The translations under genes were made by a program, and so were the position numbers. The notes under the pieces were generated by a model. That model was given only the letters and a program-made list of their open reading frames with translations, was not told where the DNA came from and ran no database searches. Shown piece after piece: positions 1-6,640 of a stretch of 9,202 nucleotides of DNA (position 1 is the first letter of the stretch; the number at the start of each line of letters is the position of its first letter). The stretch comes from Victivallales bacterium (GTDB taxonomy: Bacteria > Verrucomicrobiota > Lentisphaeria > Oligosphaerales > Lenti-02), in the NCBI GenBank assembly GCA_018648945.1, contig JABGQJ010000277.1, forward strand, positions 1 to 9,202, given 5' to 3'.

Positions 1-148
1 AGGCACGAAGCTCACGAAGGGGAAAGGGGCAGGATGCAGGAAGGAAAAGAGGGAAAGTGTGGGCAGAAGGCTCTTCGTTCTTGCCCTCCCTTCCCGCTCC
101 CTCTGCATCTCCTGCCTCTTGCTTCGTGTCCTTCGTGCCTTCGTGGTG
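1..148. repeat. Imperfect long inverted repeat with CACGAAG units
   Basis: Two arms face each other around a centre near 70-77. Positions 1-10 (AGGCACGAAG) are the exact reverse complement of 131-140, 13-19 (CACGAAG) of 122-128, 28-33 (GGCAGG) of 111-116, 34-39 (ATGCAG) of 103-108, and 61-65 (GGGCA) of 82-86. The intervening stretches match only partly. The left arm is almost all purine and the right arm almost all pyrimidine. The right arm ends in three near-tandem CTTCGTG units (122-146); the left arm has two CACGAAG units and is probably cut by the window edge. It begins about 16 bases beyond the stop of the minus-strand propeller gene, so a transcript from that gene could fold it into a long hairpin. 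It may be a dispersed palindromic repeat, a non-autonomous element or a terminator. No transposase or target duplication is visible. Confidence 0.72.
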
Positions 149-163
149 AGTCCTTCCCTCCCC

Positions 164-1573
164 CTATTTCTCGATGCGGAGGCGGGCGTAGCTGATGGTG
201 GTGGGACGGTCGTCGAAGAGGCCGAGGCCGTCGGTGCGGAAGCCGAGGAAATCGATGGTGTCGCTGACCGGGGAGCCGGCGCGGGGAGAGGCGGTGTAGT
301 ATTGCACGAAGGGATGCTGCAGGGGGAGCGTCACGGCGAGGGGGGGGTGCTCGTCAGGCCCGATCTCGACCATGCGGTTCTGGGCCAGGGGATTGCCGGC
401 GGCATCCGTGCCACTGACGTAGAAGATGGCGCAGAGGCGTCCGGAGGGCGTGGCGTGGAAGCGTGGCGTGGGGATGCGGCTGGTGCGGAGCGGCACGCTG
501 CGCCAGCGATAGGTCAAGCCCTCGCCCGCCAAGTCGTAGGGGATTGTGGGGCCGTGCCCTTCGCCGCCGATGGCCAGCGTTCGTCGCGTCGTCACGTGTC
601 CATCGCGCAGGCAGGCGTACTCCAGAGAGTAAACGCGCGGGATGTCGGGGAAATGGAGGTCGCGAAGCTCCTGGTCGATGGGCAGACGCGTGTAGAGCAG
701 GTGCACGCTGCCATCCGGTGCCAGATGCATGTCGCCGGGGAAGAGCCAGCCGCCGGTGTCTTCCGTGTGGTCCACCACAAGCCAGTCGCTGAAGGGCGCT
801 TCACCGACCGCCGGCGTCCAGGTGTACTGAAGCCGCCGGAAGCGGTTGCCCCAGCGGCGGCCCATGAGTTCTGGGTTGTCGCGCACACGGCGCCACTTGT
901 TGTGGGGAGATACACCGCAGACATGCGCCTGGCGATTGTGCAGGGCTGCAGTCATGTAGTTCACACAGCTGCGCCCGGAATCGTACACTTCAAACGTGCC
1001 ATCCTCGTAGGCTGGCCATGGGAGCTCTCCCGTGAGCCATTGGGCATCGCGATCCAGCAACGCCCACGCGGAATGGTCGCTGCCTACGTTCTGGAAGAGG
1101 ATGAGTTCCTGCTCGTCCGCATCCGCCGCGAAGGCGCGGTAGGAATGATGAGTGAAGGGTGGTGCGTTGTCCCAGATAGGCACATGTCGCCGAATGGGCA
1201 CCCCCGGGTCCGCGGTGTCGATCTCCAGAATCTCGGGGCGTGCTTGGTCCGGTTGCCCACCTGCCCTGGAGACGTCTGGATTGGCGGAGATGAACAGTCG
1301 ACCATCAGGGAAGACAGCCAGCGGGCAAGGCTCCCTGGTGCGGTCAACCGGATCGTCCAGCACCCGCTGCCAGTTGCCATCCACCAGTTCGTGCAGCGTC
1401 CAACGCGTGTCGTTCAGCGGCTCGATGCCGGGCAGCTTCTCCTGACCCGTCGCAAGCACCCGGTCGCCAATCCGCCCGATGCAACATGAACTGGAGCACC
1501 ACAGCGGGTCGGACCCATTCTGCGGGCACATTCCGGAATACACCGTGTTCTCGGCCTCAATATGCAGGATCAT
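164..1573 (-). CDS. Leaderless BNR/sialidase-like beta-propeller protein
   Basis: This gene encodes a protein of about 469 aa built from repeated beta-hairpin blades, each with a turn of the type PDGRLF, APDGSVHLLY or TPSGRLCAIFY (near residues 89-96, 286-294 and 376-384). Such turns occur in BNR/sialidase-like and related propellers, but a strict Asp-box (SxDxGxxW) is not obvious, so sialidase activity should not be assumed. The N-terminal part has a PLWCSSSCC segment (Cys26, Cys30, Cys31), and the C-terminus ends in a strand-like TTISYARLRIEK. ATG at 1573 is chosen because GAGGA lies nine bases upstream; TTG at 1576, one codon earlier, is possible. An in-frame TAG at 1631-1633 rules out a longer N-terminus with a leader, so no signal peptide or membrane segment is present and the product is predicted to be cytosolic. 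It is transcribed divergently from the giant PQQ-type gene. I recognise the general fold but not the biochemical function; it resembles uncharacterised propeller proteins of planctomycete-like bacteria from memory only. Confidence 0.86.
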   Translation of the reverse strand: MILHIEAENTVYSGMCPQNGSDPLWCSSSCCIGRIGDRVLATGQEKLPGIEPLNDTRWTLHELVDGNWQRVLDDPVDRTREPCPLAVFPDGRLFISANPDVSRAGGQPDQARPEILEIDTADPGVPIRRHVPIWDNAPPFTHHSYRAFAADADEQELILFQNVGSDHSAWALLDRDAQWLTGELPWPAYEDGTFEVYDSGRSCVNYMTAALHNRQAHVCGVSPHNKWRRVRDNPELMGRRWGNRFRRLQYTWTPAVGEAPFSDWLVVDHTEDTGGWLFPGDMHLAPDGSVHLLYTRLPIDQELRDLHFPDIPRVYSLEYACLRDGHVTTRRTLAIGGEGHGPTIPYDLAGEGLTYRWRSVPLRTSRIPTPRFHATPSGRLCAIFYVSGTDAAGNPLAQNRMVEIGPDEHPPLAVTLPLQHPFVQYYTASPRAGSPVSDTIDFLGFRTDGLGLFDDRPTTISYARLRIEK

Positions 1574-1582
1574 CAAGCAGTT

Positions 1583-1587
1583 TCCTC
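1583..1587 (-). promoter_or_regulatory. Ribosome binding site of the minus-strand propeller gene
   Basis: On the minus strand this reads GAGGA, nine bases before ATG at 1573 and six bases before the alternative TTG at 1576. It supports a start at the head of this gene and leaves no room for a signal peptide. Confidence 0.6.
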
Positions 1588-1608
1588 GGGGGTGTAGCTG
1601 TCGCGCTC

Positions 1609-1618
1609 CGTGCGCACG
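1609..1618. promoter_or_regulatory. Perfect 10-bp palindrome in the divergent intergenic region
   Basis: CGTGCGCACG is identical to its own reverse complement. It lies about 36 bases upstream of the minus-strand ATG and about 150 bases upstream of the plus-strand ATG, a place where an operator for divergent genes could sit. In GC-rich DNA a palindrome this short can occur by chance, and no regulator is encoded in the window. I could not identify convincing -35/-10 promoter boxes in 1574-1770 in either direction. Confidence 0.2.
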
Positions 1619-1754
1619 ATCCTCTGCAACCTAGCGCGCAGACCGGGCGGGGTCATCTCGCTTCGATCTCTGGCCGGCAGCAGTGGCAGCAGGCGGGCTT
1701 GCCCTGTATCTTCTGTTCAGCACTCAGGAACCCCATGCCCAAGCCCATGGAATT

Positions 1755-1760
1755 ACGAGG
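1755..1760 (+). promoter_or_regulatory. Probable ribosome binding site of the giant PQQ-type gene
   Basis: ACGAGG lies ten bases before ATG at 1771, a slightly long but workable spacing. A rival is AGGAA at 1726-1730 with ATG at 1735, which would add twelve residues in front of the signal peptide. The 1771 start is preferred because it gives a signal peptide of normal length. Confidence 0.42.
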
Positions 1761-1770
1761 ATTCCGAACC

Positions 1771-4700
1771 ATGAAACCGCTCCCGACAGGTTCTCTTCCC
1801 GGACTGGCACGCATCGCGCTGGTGGCTTCCTTGCTGGTGGCGTCCGTGGGTATGGCCAGCGATTGGCCCACCTACCGCCGCGACAACCAGCGCAGCGGCG
1901 TCACGCCTGATGTGCTCACCTTCCCGCTTCAGCAGAACTGGGCGCTCCGCATGGCCCATGCGCCCAAGCCCGCCTGGGAAGCCCCCCGCACGGTTCCGGT
2001 GGAAGGGATTCTGGAACTGGGGCGGGTGCAGTTCGACGATACGTACCAGCCCGTGATTGTGGGCGGAACGGTGTTCCTCTCGACCAGTGCGGACCATCGG
2101 GTGTGCGCGATCGATGCGGCGACCGGGAAGATCCGCTGGCAGCGCTTTGCGGAGGCCCCCATCCGGTTGGCACCCGTGGTCTGGGAAGGTGGCGTCTATG
2201 TCACCGCAGACGATGGCACGGCCTACTGCTTCGACGCGGCCACGGGCAAGACCCGGTGGCAACGTCTGCTCGCACCCCGCGTGAACCGGTTGCTGGGCAA
2301 TGCGCGCATGGTCTCCCGCTGGCCGTGCCGCAGCGGGATTATGATCGAGGGCGGAACGGCCTACGCTGCGGTGGGGATCTGGCCCAGTGAAGGCGTCTAC
2401 ATCGAAGCCCTGAATCCCAAGACAGGCAAGACCATCTGGCGCAACGACCGGCTCGGGGAAACCACCGAAACCTACGTCTCCCCCCAAGGCTATCTGCTGG
2501 CTACCAAGGATCTCCTCTTCGTTCCACAGGGGCGCGTCTCCCCGGCGGCGTTCTCTCGCCAGACCGGCAAGCACCTCTTCGTTCAACGCTTCGGCAAGAA
2601 TGTGGGTGGCACCTGGGCGCTGCTCGCGGGCGACACACTCTATACCGGTACCGAAGAGGTGATGGCCTACAATACCAAGAACCGCAGTCGTTTTGCCTGG
2701 TTCAAAGGGCGGCAACTGGTCGTGACCGATGGGCGGCACTACACGGCGGATGGAAAGAATCTGGCGGCCATGCAGACCGATGCCTATGGCAAGCCCAGCC
2801 TGGCGCGCTTCAGCCTGCGGGACGCTCGGACCCGCGACAAGCGGGCGGTGAGCCTGGCCAAACGCGGCGCACGCACCGCCAAGGACAAGGCCAAAACGCA
2901 AGCCACCAAGCTGGCTGCTCTCGACAAGGAACTGGCGGCCCTGGCCCAGGACGCGCCGGAACGCGTGGCCAAACAGGCGGCGCGGGACGCTCAGAAAGCG
3001 GCTTCCGACGCCCTGCAAGCGGCTCTTGGCAGAGCCAACGAGAACCTGACAGGGACCAACGCGAGAATGGCCGAGACCGAGCGGCGCTGGGTTGCGGCCG
3101 CCGCAGGCATGAAGGCGGGAACCGGCTGGGAGACTCCTTGTACCGCCGCCGAAGCCATGATCGTGGTTGGCGACATGCTGATCGCCGGCGGCGATGGCGA
3201 AGTGGTGGCGGTGCGGACCACCGACGGCAAACTGACCTGGCAGGCCAAGGTGGAAGGCAAGGCCAAGGGCCTCGCGGCTTCTGACGGCAAGCTGTTCGTG
3301 AGCACGGACAAGGGACTGCTCTACACCTTCTCCGGGGCGGGACCCGCCGGTCCGCTGGCACCCGAGCCCGTGGTGGCTCTGCCCGCAAAGCCCTCGACCG
3401 AGGCCGTCGGCAGTTGGTTGGCGAGACGGGCCAAGCTGGGCGACCGTCTGGGCTACGCCATGGTTCTGGGGTTGGAGGACGGGCAGTTGCTCACGGCCCT
3501 GGCCAAGAACACCAAGATGACCATCTACGGTGTCGATCCCGATGCGGCCAAGGTCACACGCCTTCGCCAGGCGCTGGCCAAGGCTGGATTCTACGGCGAC
3601 CGCGTCTGCCTGAACGTGGCGAAGCTGGACGATACGCGCTTCCCCAACTTCTTCGCGGATCTTGTGACCTCGGAAACAGCGTTGACCAAGGGGTTGGCTG
3701 GCCTCTCCATCGACGAAGCGTGGCGGATCACCCGCCCTTGCGGCGGGGTGCTCCTGCTGGGCTCGCCCGACCAGACCAAGGCCGTTGGCGTGCGTCAGGC
3801 GGCGCAGGACGACCGCGCGACCGTGCTTCAGGAGAATGGTCTGTGGCTGGAAGGCACGCGCGGCCCCCTGCCGGGTGCGGGCGACTGGACGCACCAGTAT
3901 GCCGATCCAGGCAACACGACTTGCGGCTACGACACCCGCGTGAAAACGCCGCTCCGCCTTCTCTGGTACGGCGAGCCAGGCCCCCTCGGCATGATCAGCC
4001 GCCACCAACGCGCCCCGGCACCCCTGGCCGCCCAGGGGGTGCTTTTCGTGCAATGCGAGAACTGGGTCGAGGCTTACGACGCCTACAACGGCGTCCGTCT
4101 CTGGCGACGGGAGTTCCCCAAGGTGGTCCGCCGGACCGTTTCCCACGACTGCAGCAACCTGGCAGCGGACAAGGATAGCTTCTATGTGGTCCACCGCAAC
4201 GTCTGCCATCAGCTGGCCGCGCGGACCGGCGAAACACTGGCGACTTTTGCCGTGCCCAAGGGATTGACCGACAGCTGGGGCTGGCTCGCCCGCCTGGATG
4301 GCCTCTTGCTGGGCAGCGCCCGGAACGGCGGCCGTTCGGCCAATGCCGTGTTTGCCTATGATGTGGCCAGCGGCAAGATGCTCTGGACATTCAAGGCGCG
4401 CAATATGCTGCACCCGTCCCTTTCCGCCGGCGACGGGAAGCTGTTCCTAGTGGACGATTCCGTGGACCTGGAGAAGCGTCAGGATGCCCTTCGGAAGCGC
4501 CTCCGCGGCCTGGAGCCCGCCTACGCAGAGAAGCTCCTGAAGGAAGCCCCGGTCCGGACCGTGATCTGTCTCGACACAGCCACGGGGAAGCCCGTCTGGC
4601 AGCGGCCGCTCGACTTGACTGGCGGCATCGGCGGCCTGTACTGGAGTTCCCTTGGCAGCATGTACCGCAACGGCGTGCTGGTGATCTTCGGCATCTACAG

Positions 4701-6558
4701 CGATGGCCACTACTGGCAGCAGTTCTTCGGCGGGCAGTTCGAGTCTCGGCGCATCGTGGCGCTGAATGCCAAGGACGGCACGGACCGGTGGGAGAAGCAG
4801 ATCGGCTACCGCGTGCGTCCGCTGATCATTGAGGACACCTTGCATGCGGAGCCCTGGGCCTACAGCCTGCAGACCGGTGCCCAGCAGATGCGGAAGAACC
4901 CGGTCACGGGGGCCAAAGAGCCCTGGCAGTTCGCTCGGCCCGGACACCATTGTGGTTGCCCGGCGGCCTCGGTCAACTGCCTGTTCTTCCGCTCCGGCTA
5001 CATCGGCTACTACGACCTCATCAACGACGGCGGTACGGTCCACTTCAGCAGCCAGCGCACCGGGTGCTGGATCAACTTCATCCCGGCGAATGGTCTGCTG
5101 AGCATCCCCGAGGCAAGCAGTGGTTGCATGTGCCCGTTCGCGAACATGACCACGGTGGTTTTCGAGCCTGGCACGGAGGATCGGACGTGGACCAAGTTCA
5201 GCCTGGAGGGAGTGACCACTCCCGTCCGCGAGCTCTGCCTGAACCTGGGAGGTCCCGGCGACCGCAAGGACGACTCCGGGAAGCTCTGGCTAGCCTATCC
5301 ACGCCCGCGTGGCAGTCTGGTCCTGCCGCTCAAGGTGAAGCCGGCCAACTACAGCGGCGGCGGGGCCTTCAAGGACGGTATCGATTTCAACAAGGTCACC
5401 GGCACCACCGAGCCTTGGCTCTATGCCTCCGGCTATCGGGGACTGCGCACGCTTTCCGTGCCGGTGATGGCACCAGGCGACGGCGAAGCCGCCTACACGG
5501 TCCGCCTGCACTTCGCGGAAACGCAGGGCGCCAAGCCTGGCCAACGCCTCTTCGGCATCAAGGTCCAGGGCAAGCCAGTGGCCGCCGGCTTCGACACGGT
5601 CGCCCTCGCCAAGGGAGCCAAGCGCGCGCTGGTGCGGGAGTTCCGTGGAATCGAAGCAGTGGAGACCATCGAGATTGCGCTGGCGACGCCAAACGCCAAG
5701 CCGACCCCCGAGCAGATGCCCCTGGTGCAGGCGGTCGAGGTGATCCGCGAGCGCGTGCTCAAGGTTGGGCTCATGGCTGATCAGCCGCCGTTGCTGAACC
5801 GGAAGCGCCCCACGACGAAGGCCGTCGTGCGCATTACCAACCACAAGGCAGACGCGTTCAAGGGATCCCTGCGCCTGCGTCCCCCGGCCGGCATGAAGGT
5901 CACGCCCGCGACCAAGAGTGTCAGTGTGGCCTCCGGCCAGCGTTTGGAGATCGAGGTGGAGCTGGCCGCCGACGCGGCCGCGCTCCAGCCCGGACTACTC
6001 CAGATTCCGGTCGAACTGCTCCAGGCCGACGGCACAGCGGAGGCAACGACCGCCATTGCCGTCGAGTACCTGGGCAACCGTGACCGCATGGTGATCTCCG
6101 CCTCGGAAGACACCTACGTGGGGCCGAGCTTCGGCCTGAATCGGGGCAAGACCGCCTACATGCTGCTCGATGGCGGCCACCAGAAGATTGGCGACGAGAG
6201 CCACCATGTGGCCTACCTGCGGTTCAAGCTGGACAAGATTCCCGGCAAGGTAGTCTCCGCCCAGTTGCGGCTGCGCAACTCGAACAACCCCACCTCCGAC
6301 GGTGGGCGCATCCACATCGTGCCGGACGACTGGAATCCAGCCAAGATGACCTACCGGAACCGCCCCAAGGCCGGCCAGGAAGTGGGTGATCTCAAGGCAG
6401 TTGCCTCGCGGCAAGTTATGGATGTGCCCCTGGACGTCAACCTGAAGGGCATGAAGGAGCTGCGCCTGGTCATCGAGGCCGATAATTGCGATGGCACCGA
6501 CTATACGACCCGCGAGTCCGGGTTCCCTTCCGAGCTGCGCATCGAGTACACCGAATAG
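1771..6558 (+). CDS. Giant secreted PQQ-type beta-propeller protein with methyltransferase-like, malectin-like and DNRLRE-like modules
   Basis: The product is 1595 aa. A signal peptide (residues 1-29, hydrophobic core IALVASLLVASVG, likely cut after GMA) is followed by DWPTYRRD, the usual opening of exported PQQ/BamB-like propellers. Blade signatures of the type AxDxxTGKxxW lie near residues 111-123, 151-163, 211-223 and 478-490. An Ala/Lys/Arg-rich coiled coil (about 348-446) interrupts this first propeller. Residues about 561-672 resemble a class I methyltransferase Rossmann fold: VLGLEDGQL in place of the glycine loop, then YGVDPD with Asp589, FADLVTSE and RPCGGVLLLG. Blades resume after DWTHQYADP (708) near 765-778, 860-872, 931-943 and 995-1007. 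A Cys-rich stretch (Cys1061, 1063, 1070, 1099, 1119, 1121) closes the propeller. Then come a malectin-like domain (about 1190-1328), an Ig-like domain (about 1332-1436) and a DNRLRE-like domain (about 1438-1595). The reading frame is open back to 1486, but that part overlaps the divergent gene and precedes the signal peptide, so it is excluded. The role is unknown; a surface or periplasmic glycan-binding scaffold is my inference. PQQ binding itself is not shown. Confidence 0.93.
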   Translation: MKPLPTGSLPGLARIALVASLLVASVGMASDWPTYRRDNQRSGVTPDVLTFPLQQNWALRMAHAPKPAWEAPRTVPVEGILELGRVQFDDTYQPVIVGGTVFLSTSADHRVCAIDAATGKIRWQRFAEAPIRLAPVVWEGGVYVTADDGTAYCFDAATGKTRWQRLLAPRVNRLLGNARMVSRWPCRSGIMIEGGTAYAAVGIWPSEGVYIEALNPKTGKTIWRNDRLGETTETYVSPQGYLLATKDLLFVPQGRVSPAAFSRQTGKHLFVQRFGKNVGGTWALLAGDTLYTGTEEVMAYNTKNRSRFAWFKGRQLVVTDGRHYTADGKNLAAMQTDAYGKPSLARFSLRDARTRDKRAVSLAKRGARTAKDKAKTQATKLAALDKELAALAQDAPERVAKQAARDAQKAASDALQAALGRANENLTGTNARMAETERRWVAAAAGMKAGTGWETPCTAAEAMIVVGDMLIAGGDGEVVAVRTTDGKLTWQAKVEGKAKGLAASDGKLFVSTDKGLLYTFSGAGPAGPLAPEPVVALPAKPSTEAVGSWLARRAKLGDRLGYAMVLGLEDGQLLTALAKNTKMTIYGVDPDAAKVTRLRQALAKAGFYGDRVCLNVAKLDDTRFPNFFADLVTSETALTKGLAGLSIDEAWRITRPCGGVLLLGSPDQTKAVGVRQAAQDDRATVLQENGLWLEGTRGPLPGAGDWTHQYADPGNTTCGYDTRVKTPLRLLWYGEPGPLGMISRHQRAPAPLAAQGVLFVQCENWVEAYDAYNGVRLWRREFPKVVRRTVSHDCSNLAADKDSFYVVHRNVCHQLAARTGETLATFAVPKGLTDSWGWLARLDGLLLGSARNGGRSANAVFAYDVASGKMLWTFKARNMLHPSLSAGDGKLFLVDDSVDLEKRQDALRKRLRGLEPAYAEKLLKEAPVRTVICLDTATGKPVWQRPLDLTGGIGGLYWSSLGSMYRNGVLVIFGIYSDGHYWQQFFGGQFESRRIVALNAKDGTDRWEKQIGYRVRPLIIEDTLHAEPWAYSLQTGAQQMRKNPVTGAKEPWQFARPGHHCGCPAASVNCLFFRSGYIGYYDLINDGGTVHFSSQRTGCWINFIPANGLLSIPEASSGCMCPFANMTTVVFEPGTEDRTWTKFSLEGVTTPVRELCLNLGGPGDRKDDSGKLWLAYPRPRGSLVLPLKVKPANYSGGGAFKDGIDFNKVTGTTEPWLYASGYRGLRTLSVPVMAPGDGEAAYTVRLHFAETQGAKPGQRLFGIKVQGKPVAAGFDTVALAKGAKRALVREFRGIEAVETIEIALATPNAKPTPEQMPLVQAVEVIRERVLKVGLMADQPPLLNRKRPTTKAVVRITNHKADAFKGSLRLRPPAGMKVTPATKSVSVASGQRLEIEVELAADAAALQPGLLQIPVELLQADGTAEATTAIAVEYLGNRDRMVISASEDTYVGPSFGLNRGKTAYMLLDGGHQKIGDESHHVAYLRFKLDKIPGKVVSAQLRLRNSNNPTSDGGRIHIVPDDWNPAKMTYRNRPKAGQEVGDLKAVASRQVMDVPLDVNLKGMKELRLVIEADNCDGTDYTTRESGFPSELRIEYTE

Positions 6559-6627
6559 GGGACGTGCGGGATCTTGACCAGCGACCCTTGTCCTGCCGGG
6601 AATCCACCCCGCCACGACGGACAGCAT

Positions 6628-6632
6628 GGAGG
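6628..6632 (+). promoter_or_regulatory. Strong ribosome binding site fixing the start at 6641
   Basis: GGAGG lies eight bases before ATG at 6641. An earlier in-frame ATG at 6626 overlaps this site and would add five residues (MEDPA) in front of the signal peptide, so 6641 is the better start. Confidence 0.85.
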
Positions 6633-6640
6633 ACCCCGCG

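Noticed and set aside
1..148. CRISPR array or transposon end
   Set aside because: The repeated units are short, adjacent and mirrored rather than separated by regular spacers, and there is no cas or transposase gene in the window.
59..1489. A 476-codon open frame on the plus strand antisense to the minus-strand propeller gene
   Set aside because: Its translation is low in recognisable motifs and rich in Ala, Gly, Val and Arg, as expected for the shadow of a GC-rich gene; the minus-strand frame has coherent propeller blades and a ribosome binding site.
1653..1748. A 31-codon minus-strand frame starting at an ATG near 1748 with a CCHCC cluster
   Set aside because: The Cys/His cluster is tempting, but there is no well-placed ribosome binding site and it lies in a short intergenic region; chance is more likely.
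1486..1770. In-frame 95-codon extension of the giant gene
   Set aside because: It overlaps the start of the divergent gene, puts the signal peptide far inside the protein, and its sequence looks non-coding.
1753..4413. An 886-codon open frame on the minus strand antisense to the giant gene
   Set aside because: Length is striking but follows from GC-rich codon use on the other strand. The translation shows no domain, is rich in Gly, His, Gln and Arg, and the plus strand encodes clear PQQ-type blades.
6559..6640. Possible terminator or promoter between the two plus-strand genes
   Set aside because: I see only very short complementary stretches and no T-run or clear promoter boxes, so nothing separates the two genes transcriptionally.
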